DNA of 64,000 nt from Bernardetia sp. (GCF_020630935.1 NZ_JAHDIG010000017.1:1-64000); one strand, 5' to 3'; positions 1 through 9,351 are shown, numbered from the stretch's first letter. Numbers and translations: made by a program. The notes: generated by a model not told the origin, from the letters alone.

Positions 1-415
1 TAAAATAGTATCTTACAAATGTTTGCAAAAATAAACGCAAAAAAATAAGTCAGTAATAAACTTACTGACTTATTTCAATCAATCCTATCCTAAAAACTAA
101 GCATCTTTTTTAAGAAATTTTGAAATCAAAACTCATTTCTGAAAAGGTGCTTTTCTATTTGCCCTCTTCTTGGCTTTTGTTCTACTCTTTCTTAGAATTT
201 CCTCAAAGTTTTTATAATTAAGTCAAAGACATTAAATCAAATTTCTGTTTCTTTGTCTTAATCGTTATGCTAATATACGTCAAGAATTGATACAAGATTT
301 CTTTCTTCGATATAAACAAAGCACTCATCGGTTAAAAGCCAGATTCATTCGGTAAAGCAAAATCTCAAATTGTAGTTATACTTCTATCTTGCTTCACTCC
401 ACCTTCTAAATTGGT
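1..415. other. Gene-free left end
   Basis: No protein-like reading frame is visible here on either strand. Apart from the perfect hairpin at 43-75, the stretch is AT-rich with a weak inverted pair around 104-154 (AAGCATCTTTT against AAAAGGTGCTT). It lies downstream of elbB, so it is probably the 3' spacer between elbB and a gene left of the window. Confidence 0.5.
43..75. terminator. Bidirectional hairpin terminator
   Basis: A perfect 14-bp stem, AAATAAGTCAGTAA pairing with TTACTGACTTATTT, closes a 5-base loop (TAAAC). It is flanked by an A-run on the left and a T-run on the right, as expected of a bidirectional intrinsic terminator. It lies about 340 bp beyond the stop of elbB, so it may serve a gene outside the window as well. 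Confidence 0.6.
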
Positions 416-1114
416 TTAACTTTCTGTTTGCAGAGCTACCATTTCTACCAGTTTGGCAATCGTTTTTTGAATTCCTTCATTGACTTCACTAATGCTTGCT
501 TCCATCATATAACAAGGCGAAGAAACAATATTATTGGCATCGTCTGAAATTACTTCAGTAACCGAACACATCTCTGGTTTTGCTCCTACTTTTTCCATCT
601 CTCCATTGATATCTGCAATCTGATAAGGCGAGGCTTCCTGTGTTGTTCCTACTGTTAAATTAGCTTCTATACCCGTTCCTTCTAAAGCCTTAGCTACTGT
701 TGTAGGTGACATACACACGGCTGCAATCGGTTTATGTTGCTTTACCATTTCATTTACCAATCTTTTCACATCTGCATTTATTTCTCCGTTTGCTCCTTCA
801 AAAGCCCATTTGGTAAAGTTTTTTGCCACCCCAAAACCTCCTGGCATCACTAAACCATCCATATCATTGGCTGTTATTTCTGCCAAATCTTTTATATTTC
901 CTCGTGCGATACGTGCAGCTTCTGTCAAAACGTTTCGCTTCTCGTTCATTTCCTCACCATTGAGATGATTGATAACATGATGCTGCTCAATATTGGGAGC
1001 AATACAAAAATATTCTACTCCTGCTTGCGAAAGTGCGAGTAAGACTAATACAGATTCTTGAATTTCTGCACCGTCGTAAACGCCAGAACCAGATAATAAA
1101 ACTCCTATTTTCAT
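416..1114 (-). CDS. elbB: ElbB-like isoprenoid biosynthesis glyoxalase (DJ-1/PfpI superfamily)
   Basis: 232 aa, close to the usual ElbB length (about 217-230). The DJ-1/PfpI fold is visible: an N-terminal beta strand (MKIGVLLSGSGVYDGAEI), the MPGGFGVAKNF loop near residue 90, and the nucleophile elbow AAVCMSPTT near residue 132 with the reactive cysteine. Family members have weak glyoxalase activity and were linked genetically to isoprenoid synthesis in E. coli; the physiological role is not settled. Cytoplasmic, no signal peptide. It is monocistronic here: its stop faces the gene-free left end and a REP-carrying insertion element separates its start from the next gene. Confidence 0.9.
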   Translation of the reverse strand: MKIGVLLSGSGVYDGAEIQESVLVLLALSQAGVEYFCIAPNIEQHHVINHLNGEEMNEKRNVLTEAARIARGNIKDLAEITANDMDGLVMPGGFGVAKNFTKWAFEGANGEINADVKRLVNEMVKQHKPIAAVCMSPTTVAKALEGTGIEANLTVGTTQEASPYQIADINGEMEKVGAKPEMCSVTEVISDDANNIVSSPCYMMEASISEVNEGIQKTIAKLVEMVALQTES

Positions 1115-1531
1115 AATTAATAATTTTTAGCTTGTGAGTAGATTTTGATAAAAATAATATTTCAAAAATAAAAAAAATGAACTAGATTATAAAATATAAA
1201 TTTACCTTTAGAGTACTGAACATGAATATAAAAAGTTGTTGGTGTCGCTTTGCTAAAATAACGTAAACTTGGGATTAAAAACCAATCTTAAATGCTTCTC
1301 TATACACTACAAAAACTATTTTAGGTCTGCTCTAACGAGACTGACCTACTTTTAATCAAGGTCAGCCCAAAGGACAGTACTGAAGATTAAAAGAATACCA
1401 TAACTCATTGATAATCATCAAACATAATTCCGAGTTCACGTTAAAATACCAACAAATGGTATATTTCCCTGTTCTGTGCCTCACATAAGAGCAAATATCT
1501 ATGGATGTCCAGTACTTTAATTTACGTTATT
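1115..1531. other. Intergenic spacer filled by repeats
   Basis: No gene. It holds the element at 1260-1442, the split hairpin TTGTTGGT (1236-1243) and ACCAACAA (1448-1455) around it, and an outer pair of related ends: AGTACTGAACATGAATATA near 1213 and a repeat at about 1488-1517 that recurs inverted near 50767-50797. Confidence 0.6.
1260..1442. mobile_element. MITE-like element, copy 1, carrying a REP pair
   Basis: 183-bp non-coding element. Left end AACGTAAACTTGGGATTA, right end TAATTCCGAGTTCACGTT: imperfect 18-bp terminal inverted repeats (perfect in the copy at 41185-41351). The interior is near-identical to that copy for about 100 bp, including the REP hairpins GGTCTGCTCT...GACC (1324-1346) and GGTCAGCCC... 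(1360-1381). It is bounded by AAAAT on both sides (1255-1259, 1443-1447), consistent with a 5-bp target duplication. No transposase inside. Confidence 0.75.
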
Positions 1532-4438
1532 CTATCTAAATAATTTCATATAAAAAACAGTTCCTTCATTGATTTTGCTCTCTATCCATATTTTTCCCAT
1601 TTGTTTCTGCACCGTTCCATTTTTACTCATAACTTCTATAAAGTGAGCCTCCACAATTCTTTTAGTAATGCTAAGTCCTAAGCCTGTTCCTTTTGGTTTT
1701 CTATTGTTTTTATCTCTGATTTGATGAAATTTTTCAAAAATAGAATTTTGGTTTTCATCTGTAATACCTTTTCCATTATCTGAAATAGAAACTTGCCAAA
1801 ATTCTTTTTCCACTTCTGTTTTTATCTTGATTTTATAATTGGGAAAATCTGTATTTGCTATTAAATCTGTTCTTTCCTTCGGAATTTCATTTTTATCAAA
1901 TCTCATGTGATGGATAGCATTCGAAACTAGATTGATAAGAGCCTGCTCAATGCGCTTTTCATCTGCTATTACAATAATTTCTTTTTCTACTTGATTTTCA
2001 AGCAGAAACTCTGTTTCTAACTTTATATTTTTTTCATCTGCTAAAGGTTTCATAATTTTAAAGACTTGTCCTATCAGTTTTCTCAAATCAAACTCTTTCA
2101 TCTCTAATATAAAACCTTCATTTTTTTCGTCATTGTCAAAACTTTCAATGTCCAAAATTTCATTTATCAATAGACTCAATCTTTCACACTCACTTACCAC
2201 ATTTGCTAAAAAACTTTGCCTTTCTTCCTCTTCCAAATCTGGGTTTTGATAAACAATTTCAGACAATGCTCTAATCGCTGTAATAGGTGTTCGAAGTTCG
2301 TGGGTAACTGTTGAAACAAAATCATCTTTTATTCTATCTTGTTCTTTAAGTTTTTTATTTGAGGCTTCCAACTCTCTTGTGAGCCGTTGGAGTTCCATAG
2401 ATTTTTGACGCAGCTCTCGGTTGATGGAAAGCACATCTTGAGATTCTTTTAAAATAGTGATAACTTCTTCCATCGCTACTGTTTCTTGTTCGTGTAGGAG
2501 TGAAGAAACCAATATCCGAGCAGAAGCAGCCCCCACTACACTAGCAAGCATTCGTTCGGCAAATGTCAGCAAACGAGAATCTGCTAAACTGTTTTGTTCT
2601 TGCAATCTTGAAGGGTAACTTTCCTCTTCTTTTGAGTTGGTTTTGTGATAATGGTCTAATAAAAAAGCCGCTCGTTTTTTACCTAAAAAACTATTTAAAA
2701 GCTCTTTTACTTCTGAAAAATAGGCTTTACCTTTCCACAAAACAGCACTTTCAAAACGGTTAGAATATTTAAAAATATCTACAAAAATTTCAGCTTCATT
2801 GCGTTCAGTAGCCGACTGCTTGTTATTTATAGAAATCAAAACATAGAAAAAGCTATTGAGTAAAAGTGACCAAAATACACTTTGAGAAATGGAATCTAAA
2901 CTATCTAGTCCAAAAAGTGCATTCGGATTTAATAATTGTAAAATTATATTATCCGACTCCCAAAAATTTAAAATAAAACCACTTTGGACAAAGGAAGGCA
3001 CAATAAGCGTATATCCCCAAATCAGAAAACCAATAACAATTCCTGCAAAAGCACCTTTTTTTGTTCCCCTTTTCCAAAAAATACCACCAAAAAAGGCAGG
3101 CGCAAGTTGTGCAATGGCAGCAAATGAAACCATTCCGACCGAAACCAAAGAAGAGACTTCTCCTATCACTCTAAAATAAAGATATGCTAAAAATAGAATC
3201 AGTAAAATACCAATTCTACGAAACCACTTTATTGTATTGATAGCCTTGTAATTTGGGTTTTTCCAATCAAAATCAGAAACCCAGTTGGGAAGCATCAAAT
3301 TGTTTGAAATCATTGTGCTAAGGGCTGCCGTTGAGACAATAATCATACTTGTAGCAGCAGAAAAACCTCCCAAATACGAAAATAAAGCCATTGCAGGAAT
3401 ATCAGATGCCAAAGGCAAACTAAGCATAAACATATCTGGATTCATAGCAGCCATCGAATTTTCGAACCATATTTTTCCTCCTAATGCAATCGGCAAGACT
3501 AAAAAATTGATAAGAAAAAGGTACAAAGCAAAAACCCATTTGGCAGAAAGAATATGTTTTTCGTCTTCATTCTCTACTACCGAAACTTGAAACTGGCGAG
3601 GCAAAAGAAAAATGGCTAATGCAGACAAAAGCAAATACCAAAACCATTCGCTACTGCTTTTCTCATGCTGAATGATGGTAAGTTGTTCTAATTTTGGGTC
3701 GGTCGCAACTTTTTCAAAAATAGAAATCACCCCATCAAACATTCCATAAACAATAAAAAGTCCTACGATAAGAAAAGCTACAAGTTTTACTACCGATTCG
3801 AAGGCAATGGCAGCTATCATTCCTCTGTTTTTATTGTCGCTTTGCAAGTTGCGAGTAGTAAAAAGTATCGTAAAAAAACCGAGTAATAGTGTTGCATAAA
3901 ATGCTGTATCAGTTATCCAAAGATTAGGAAAAAATGTTCCTGCCTCTGTTCCTGTCAGAACCTCAATACTTAATGAAATTGCTTTTATCTGTACTGAAAT
4001 ATAAGGTACAATTCCTAGCACACACAAAACGGTTATTAACCTTCCTAATGCTACACTTTTTCCATAACGTGCTGAAATAAAATCAGCAAGAGTTGTAATT
4101 CCTTTTGCCTTACTAATCCTGATTATTTTCCTCAAAACAAACCACCAAAGGGGAATGGTTAGTAAAACACCGATATAAGTTGTCAGAAAACCCAAACCAG
4201 AAGTAGCAGCCTGTCCTACACTTCCATAAAATGTCCAAGCAGTGCAATATACCCCCATTGAAAGCGCATATATAAAGGGTTTTAAGTAAGTTGTTTTTGA
4301 CTTTTGGACTTTTTGCTTTTTATCTTGATATTTATTTTTCCAAAATAACAAACTACTATATTCTGTACGAAAAGCTATACCGAACAGAATGGCTAAATAA
4401 ATAATAGAAATAAGAAATAATAAAAGTTCGGAATACAC
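1532..4438 (-). CDS. Sodium:solute symporter/sensor histidine kinase fusion (CbrA-like)
   Basis: About 968 aa from the GTG at 4436-4438. Roughly residues 1-550 form a multi-TM sodium:solute symporter domain (GVYCTAWTFYGSVG, LLPRQFQVSVVENEDE). A linker and coiled coil follow (about 650-690), then HisKA with the phospho-histidine in TVTHELRTPITAI and HATPase_c with N box (NLVSNAIHH), DNGKGI and GTGLGLSI. This is the architecture of CbrA-type sensors, which couple substrate transport or sensing to phosphorylation. An upstream TTG (4486) keeps the frame open, but those 16 codons translate an intergenic repeat (YHLSLTIYHS), so I prefer the GTG. It lies divergent from an orphan receiver gene, its likely partner, and next to a symporter operon. 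Confidence 0.85.
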   Translation of the reverse strand: MYSELLLFLISIIYLAILFGIAFRTEYSSLLFWKNKYQDKKQKVQKSKTTYLKPFIYALSMGVYCTAWTFYGSVGQAATSGLGFLTTYIGVLLTIPLWWFVLRKIIRISKAKGITTLADFISARYGKSVALGRLITVLCVLGIVPYISVQIKAISLSIEVLTGTEAGTFFPNLWITDTAFYATLLLGFFTILFTTRNLQSDNKNRGMIAAIAFESVVKLVAFLIVGLFIVYGMFDGVISIFEKVATDPKLEQLTIIQHEKSSSEWFWYLLLSALAIFLLPRQFQVSVVENEDEKHILSAKWVFALYLFLINFLVLPIALGGKIWFENSMAAMNPDMFMLSLPLASDIPAMALFSYLGGFSAATSMIIVSTAALSTMISNNLMLPNWVSDFDWKNPNYKAINTIKWFRRIGILLILFLAYLYFRVIGEVSSLVSVGMVSFAAIAQLAPAFFGGIFWKRGTKKGAFAGIVIGFLIWGYTLIVPSFVQSGFILNFWESDNIILQLLNPNALFGLDSLDSISQSVFWSLLLNSFFYVLISINNKQSATERNEAEIFVDIFKYSNRFESAVLWKGKAYFSEVKELLNSFLGKKRAAFLLDHYHKTNSKEEESYPSRLQEQNSLADSRLLTFAERMLASVVGAASARILVSSLLHEQETVAMEEVITILKESQDVLSINRELRQKSMELQRLTRELEASNKKLKEQDRIKDDFVSTVTHELRTPITAIRALSEIVYQNPDLEEEERQSFLANVVSECERLSLLINEILDIESFDNDEKNEGFILEMKEFDLRKLIGQVFKIMKPLADEKNIKLETEFLLENQVEKEIIVIADEKRIEQALINLVSNAIHHMRFDKNEIPKERTDLIANTDFPNYKIKIKTEVEKEFWQVSISDNGKGITDENQNSIFEKFHQIRDKNNRKPKGTGLGLSITKRIVEAHFIEVMSKNGTVQKQMGKIWIESKINEGTVFYMKLFR

Positions 4439-4690
4439 GAAATTGGAATGATAAATTGTTAGTGATAAATGATAAGTGTAGCTCAAAAGGCTTGCCTTTG
4501 ACTAACTCTACATAACTATTTTAGAGATTAATATTAGCAAAATAAGAAAAACAGTTTTATACAAACGACGTTATTCGAAAGATAATGTTAAATGTGAGAT
4601 ACTGCAATAAAATCTGTGTCTTATCAGTTTAATCCGTATTATCCGTGTTCCATAAATACACAACTTCCCAAAAACTAAAAGACAAAAACA

Positions 4691-5047
4691 ATGAAAAGAA
4701 TTTTAATAGCCGATGATGAGCCCAATATTTTACTTTCCCTTGATTTTTTGATGCGAAAAAATGGATATGAAGTTTTTATAGCACGAGATGGAAAAGAAGC
4801 CGTTGATATTATTCAAGATAAAAAACCACAGGCTGTAATTTTAGATATTATGATGCCAGAAATGGATGGTTATGAAGTCTGCCAGTTTATCCGAAAAGAC
4901 GAAGACCTAAAACATATAAAAGTTATTTTCTTAACAGCCAAAACCCAGCCTGCCGACATTGCAAAAGGTTTAACAATGGCAGATTCCTATATTACAAAAC
5001 CGTTTTCTACGAAGGATATTGTAAAGGAGGTAGAGTCTTTAATTTAA
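4691..5047 (+). CDS. Single-domain response regulator (CheY-like receiver)
   Basis: 118 aa, a stand-alone receiver with no output domain. The acidic pocket is D8/D9, the phospho-acceptor D52 in VILDIMMPEMDG, the switch threonine T82 and the conserved lysine K103 in ITKPF. It is divergent from the symporter-kinase fusion, with about 250 bp between starts, so it probably accepts phosphate from that kinase. Without a DNA-binding domain it must act through a protein partner. The nearby zinc-ribbon/HTH protein at 9352-9774 is one speculative candidate. Confidence 0.9.
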   Translation: MKRILIADDEPNILLSLDFLMRKNGYEVFIARDGKEAVDIIQDKKPQAVILDIMMPEMDGYEVCQFIRKDEDLKHIKVIFLTAKTQPADIAKGLTMADSYITKPFSTKDIVKEVESLI

Positions 5048-5108
5048 GAAAAAAGAAAAACCATCTTAAAAAGATGGCTCTTCAATGGTTTCCGACCTTC
5101 ACATCGTT

Positions 5109-5297
5109 TCAGCGTTTCCATTGATAAATCAAAATGATTAAAAGAATAACTGAAACAAACCACACACCAAATAGATAGAAAAAAGCAGTCGGAACACTCT
5201 CTACCCATTTTATCTTATTGAACATTCCCAGTATGGGCTGATTGAAAAGAACAATCATTAGTGTAGTCAGTATCAATAAATTTCGTGAGAATTTCAT
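5109..5297 (-). CDS. Small two-TM membrane protein of the symporter locus
   Basis: 62 aa with two hydrophobic segments (LLILTTLMIVLF near residues 7-18 and FFYLFGVWFVSVILLIILIY near 39-58) and a short basic end (QWKR). No family recognised. It follows the symporter gene on the same strand after a 138-bp spacer containing matched inverted repeats. Its location between symporter and sensor kinase suggests an accessory subunit, which is inference only. Confidence 0.6.
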   Translation of the reverse strand: MKFSRNLLILTTLMIVLFNQPILGMFNKIKWVESVPTAFFYLFGVWFVSVILLIILIYQWKR

Positions 5298-5308
5298 AAT
5301 TCAATTAG

Positions 5309-5428
5309 CAGTTACCAGTAATGAGTAACCAGTTAAATACAGTTTTTTGATAAAGTAAACTCTTCTTACTGTTTTTTTATATTATTCCAAGTAAATGGTA
5401 TTAGCTGATAACTGTAAACTGGTAACTG
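5309..5428. repeat. Spacer bounded by 11-bp inverted repeats
   Basis: CAGTTACCAGT at 5309-5319 and its exact reverse complement ACTGGTAACTG at 5418-5428 bound the spacer between the small membrane protein and the symporter gene. Both sit in GTAACCAGTTA/GATAACTG-rich sequence. Two other spacers in the window show the same arrangement with different words. Confidence 0.6.
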
Positions 5429-5435
5429 AAAAATT

Positions 5436-7208
5436 TTAATGGTCTATGGCAGCTCCAGCCCCACGAGGCAGACGAATATCTTCCACAATATCTTGTACCT
5501 CTTGAGGAGGTGCAGGAGTAAATTGTGCAATCGCAACCGAAACAATAACATTCAAGACCATTCCTAATGTTCCTATTCCTTCAGGAGAAATTCCGAAGAG
5601 CCAATTTTCTGCAACATTCAGTTCTGGAGAAATAAATTTGAAATAAACAATATAGGCGATTGTAAAGGCAAGACCAACCACCATTCCAGCAATCGCACCT
5701 TCTTTGTTCATTCGTTTATAAAAAATTCCCATCACAATCGCAGGGAAGAAAGACGCTGCTGCCAGTCCGAAGGCAAAGGCTACTACTTGTGCTACAAATC
5801 CAGGAGGATAGATTCCAAAAAGTCCTGCAATTGTTACAGCTACGGCTGCTGCAACACGGGCTGCTATAAGTTCACCTTTTTCAGAAATATTTGGCATCAC
5901 TACTTTTTTCAAAAGGTCGTGCGAAACAGAAGAAGAGATTACCAAAAGAAGTCCTGCTGCTGTAGAAAGTGCTGCTGCTAATCCACCTGCTCCAATAAGT
6001 GCCACCACCCAATTAGGAAGACCTGCAATTTCTGGATTGGCAAGTACCATAATATCTCTATCAATGTAAAGCTCATTTTTTGAAGAAGGGTCTGGATTAG
6101 CAATTACTAGCTGTCCGTGTTTTCCTTTTTGTCCTTCTACGAATTCTGGTTTTCCTGTTACAGCATTTCCTGCTACATACTGAATTTTTCCATCGTCGTT
6201 TTTATCTACCCAACCCAAAAGCCCTGTTTTTTCCCAGTTGCTTATCCAAGCTGGCATTGCAGCATATTCTTTGTTACTAACCGTTTCAATAAGATTTGTA
6301 CGAGCAAAAGCAGCAAGAGCAGGTGCAGTAGTATAAAGTAATGCAATAAAAATAAGTGCATAACCACCCGAAATACGAGCGTCTTTTACACGAGGAACTG
6401 TGAAGAAACGTACAATTACGTGTGGAAGTCCAGCCGTTCCTACCATTAGAGCTGCTGTAATGAAAAATACATCTATTGTACTTTTCTTGCCGTCGGTATA
6501 AGCTGTAAAACCTAATTCTTGATTCAGACCATCTAATTTATCTAATAAATATACATCACTTCCAGCTACTGTTCCTCCAAAACCTAATTGTGGAATCGGA
6601 TTTCCTGTTACTTGTATAGAAATAAAAATTACAGGTACTAAAAAGGCAAACATCAAAACACAGTATTGTGCTACTTGTGTATAAGTGATTCCTTTCATTC
6701 CTCCCAAAACAGCATAGAAAAATACGATACACATTCCAATCACTACGCCCCATTCAACAGAAACTTCTAAGAAACGAGCAAATACAACTCCTACACCACG
6801 CATCTGACCAGCCACATACGTAAACGAAACAAAAAGCGCACAAACAACAGCTACCAAACGTGCTGTATCTGAATAATATCTATCTCCTACAAAATCTGGT
6901 ACAGTAAATTTTCCAAACTTTCTGAGATAAGGAGCCAAGACGAGTGCTAAAAGTACATAACCTCCTGTCCAACCCATTAAGTAAACCGAACCATCGTATC
7001 CACTAAATGAAATAATCCCTGCCATAGAGATAAACGAAGCTGCTGACATCCAGTCTGCTGCTGTTGCCATTCCGTTAGCGAGTGGCGAAACGCCTCCTCC
7101 AGCTACATAAAATTCTTTTGTAGAACCAGCTCTTGACCATATTGCAATCCCAATGTAAAGGGCAAAAGTCAAGCCTACCAATATATATGTCCAAACTTGA
7201 ATACTCAT
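5436..7208 (-). CDS. VC_2705-type sodium/solute symporter large subunit (ActP-like, probable acetate permease)
   Basis: 590 aa, about 13 TM helices, SSS family. N-terminal signature features include EFYVAGGGVSPLANGMATAADWMSA. A periplasmic-type insert near residues 315-390 carries an EF-hand-like loop, DKNDDGKIQ, seen in VC_2705-like members that work with a DUF4212 small subunit. That subunit is encoded 145 bp upstream on the same strand. The substrate is inferred as acetate or a related short carboxylate because acs lies 4 kb away and the family is related to ActP. The gene ends with a soluble tail (PPQEVQDIVEDIRLP). Confidence 0.88.
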   Translation of the reverse strand: MSIQVWTYILVGLTFALYIGIAIWSRAGSTKEFYVAGGGVSPLANGMATAADWMSAASFISMAGIISFSGYDGSVYLMGWTGGYVLLALVLAPYLRKFGKFTVPDFVGDRYYSDTARLVAVVCALFVSFTYVAGQMRGVGVVFARFLEVSVEWGVVIGMCIVFFYAVLGGMKGITYTQVAQYCVLMFAFLVPVIFISIQVTGNPIPQLGFGGTVAGSDVYLLDKLDGLNQELGFTAYTDGKKSTIDVFFITAALMVGTAGLPHVIVRFFTVPRVKDARISGGYALIFIALLYTTAPALAAFARTNLIETVSNKEYAAMPAWISNWEKTGLLGWVDKNDDGKIQYVAGNAVTGKPEFVEGQKGKHGQLVIANPDPSSKNELYIDRDIMVLANPEIAGLPNWVVALIGAGGLAAALSTAAGLLLVISSSVSHDLLKKVVMPNISEKGELIAARVAAAVAVTIAGLFGIYPPGFVAQVVAFAFGLAAASFFPAIVMGIFYKRMNKEGAIAGMVVGLAFTIAYIVYFKFISPELNVAENWLFGISPEGIGTLGMVLNVIVSVAIAQFTPAPPQEVQDIVEDIRLPRGAGAAIDH

Positions 7209-7353
7209 AATAATTAATGTTTTTTTTGTGATGTGTGTTATAATATTCTGTCATTGGTGTTCTCACCAACAACGGCTAGTCCCTCTGACAAGAGGGGAGA
7301 AAAATCATAAGCCCTATTTTGATAGTAGTCTGAATTTGTATTTCATTTACCAT

Positions 7354-7623
7354 TTATTTCTCATCTACATCAAATTCTTTATCTAATTTGTTCATTAGCC
7401 AAACATAAACAAAAATCAAGACGACGAAAATATAAATAGAACCCTGCTGGGCAAACCAAAAACCAAGTTTAAAACCTCCTATTCTGATAGTATTGAGCAC
7501 ATCGGCAAACAAAATTCCGGCGCCATAGGAAACTAAAAACCAAATAGTGAGAAGGATAGCCAAATAGGAAAGGTTTTTTTTCCAATACGCATCCATGAGT
7601 TTTTTTTGATTGTTATCTTTCAT
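7354..7623 (-). CDS. DUF4212 symporter small subunit
   Basis: 89 aa with two TM helices (LSYLAILLTIWFLVSYGAGI near 19-38 and a second near 63-80, IYIFVVLIFVYVWLMNKLD). It matches the DUF4212 pattern: YWKKNL near the N-terminus, FWFAQQGSIY before the second helix and an acidic end (DKEFDVDEK). Members are encoded directly before a large SSS permease, as here. Inner-membrane partner of the 5436-7208 product. Confidence 0.88.
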   Translation of the reverse strand: MKDNNQKKLMDAYWKKNLSYLAILLTIWFLVSYGAGILFADVLNTIRIGGFKLGFWFAQQGSIYIFVVLIFVYVWLMNKLDKEFDVDEK

Positions 7624-7652
7624 AGTTATTTCAGTTACCAGTTGTGAGTAAA

Positions 7653-7817
7653 CAGTTAGCAGTTTTTTCTTATGCTTACCTCAACTGCTTTAGTTAAAGT
7701 GTAGAATTAGAGTAAAAATAGAGTTAAGTTGTAATGTAAAATAGTTCTTATGTTAGCTTGTAAAAAATTACCTCCTCTGTATTTAACTGGTTAGTGATAA
7801 CTTTTTACTGCTAACTG
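7653..7817. repeat. Spacer bounded by 11-bp inverted repeats
   Basis: CAGTTAGCAGT at 7653-7663 and its exact reverse complement ACTGCTAACTG at 7807-7817 bound the spacer between the DUF4212 gene and the porin gene; the right copy touches the porin stop codon. The word differs from the 5309/5418 pair (GTTAGC instead of GTTACC), so the two arms match each other better than the neighbouring family members. Confidence 0.6.
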
Positions 7818-7818
7818 A

Positions 7819-9129
7819 CTAAAGCCAAATGTGCGTTTGAAGGATAATCTCTCCTCTTGAACCATCTAGGTTTCCTGCTGCATAAACAGGACGCTGCGAA
7901 TATTGAAGTGTTATTTTGGCATGATGTCCATTTATAAAATAATTTGCTCCAATATCAAATTGTGAAGAAGGGTCGTTGAGAGCTTCAAAATTTTTGTAAG
8001 TGTAGGCTGCGAAGGGCTGAAACTGTGTTCCATTTTGGAATTTTTTGAAAGCATAACCTGCCTGTGTATAGAAAATTGAACCTGTTCCGATAGTAGGTTG
8101 GGCATTGCCTCCAGTAGAAATATTCATAATTCCTACATTACGAAGATAATTGTCTCCAAAATTGTAATTATAAAAAGCAGAATAGGCTGTAACTCCTCCA
8201 CTTCCTAAAGGCATGTCTAGGAAAGCATCTACAGCAAAAAGTGAAATATTTTGTAGTTCTGCTTCTGCTTCTCCTGCTTGTTTTACACCAGTTGCTTCTG
8301 GGTGATAATGAAAACCTGCTCCAATATTAAAGATTTTCTTTGCCCCCATATATGTTCCAACAAAATAAGGTAGTTTATTTGATTCTTTATCAAAAAATTG
8401 GTAGTTGAAATAACCTTGTACAGCTAAATTATCGTTCAAAACATTTCTTGCTACGCCATCATCAGCTAGTTCTTCAGACAGCCCTCCTGCTGCAAAAGGT
8501 TTATTTAGAGCTATTCGGTAATCAAAACCTCCGATTTTTCCTTTGGCATAGACTCCAAACTGACGAGCAAACTGGTCTGTAAGTTCAATTGTTGCCCAGT
8601 TGAAAATAGGAGCATCAACAGCCAAAAAATTAAGAGTACTGGCATTTGTCATTCTTGAAATACCATTCCAGTAATGAAGTCCACTGCCCAAATATAGTTC
8701 ATCAGCAACTTTAAACTCTGTCCAAGCGTCGTGCATAAAGATTTGTGGTTTTTTTCCTGTTGCACCATTAATTCCTCCATTTCTAAACGTCTGATTATTG
8801 AGTCCAAAATGAGTAAGAATCAGAAAACGAGGAGAAATCTGTGCAAACATCAGCACACGGGAACGACGAAGACCAATATCAAAAGAATTATCGGAAGGTT
8901 GTCCTGTAATATCTAAACTGTTTGGGTTGTTTTGTGTAGAGCGCACCCAGAACTGATGCCAAGTTAGGAAACGTATATATTTGTTTCCACTATCATCTAA
9001 TTTAAGTGTAAGAGGCTTGTAGGAATGGTCAATCTCTTTTTTTTCAGTTTCTTCTTGCGCAAATGTAATTTGGTTAAAGCTCAATAAAACCAAACAAAAC
9101 ACAAGCATTTTGAGTTTTAATAGTTTCAT
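7819..9129 (-). CDS. Outer-membrane porin-like beta-barrel protein
   Basis: 436 aa. Signal peptide MKLLKLKMLVFCLVLLSFNQ then ITFAQ|EE. The mature part alternates hydrophobic and polar residues with aromatic girdles (FLTWHQFWVR, FGLNNQTFRN, LYLGSGLHYWNG) and ends in ILQTHIWL, a typical barrel C-terminus, so an outer-membrane barrel is likely. It resembles phosphate-selective-porin/OprP-like proteins of Bacteroidota in general style, without a firm family match. It is co-directional with the symporter genes, which suggests it admits the same substrate. Confidence 0.72.
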   Translation of the reverse strand: MKLLKLKMLVFCLVLLSFNQITFAQEETEKKEIDHSYKPLTLKLDDSGNKYIRFLTWHQFWVRSTQNNPNSLDITGQPSDNSFDIGLRRSRVLMFAQISPRFLILTHFGLNNQTFRNGGINGATGKKPQIFMHDAWTEFKVADELYLGSGLHYWNGISRMTNASTLNFLAVDAPIFNWATIELTDQFARQFGVYAKGKIGGFDYRIALNKPFAAGGLSEELADDGVARNVLNDNLAVQGYFNYQFFDKESNKLPYFVGTYMGAKKIFNIGAGFHYHPEATGVKQAGEAEAELQNISLFAVDAFLDMPLGSGGVTAYSAFYNYNFGDNYLRNVGIMNISTGGNAQPTIGTGSIFYTQAGYAFKKFQNGTQFQPFAAYTYKNFEALNDPSSQFDIGANYFINGHHAKITLQYSQRPVYAAGNLDGSRGEIILQTHIWL

Positions 9130-9351
9130 TTTATAATAGGTTTGTGTGTATTAAGAAATTTTATTTTGTGTTGTTTGCTTCCTCAATGATACGCACAAGC
9201 CTATCTACTTCCCAAACTATAGATAGTTTTTTGTTAAAAAGAGATACTTAAAAAAAATAATAAATTAAAAATGGTTAGTGATAAATAAAAATACAAGACT
9301 TTACTTTTAATTTAAGTGCATTTCATTCATCACTCACAATTCATCATTTCA

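Noticed and set aside
5061-5077. Terminator after the receiver gene (CCATCTT-AAA-AAGATGG)
   Set aside because: The stem is only 7 bp and has no T-run in either direction, so it is too weak to call.
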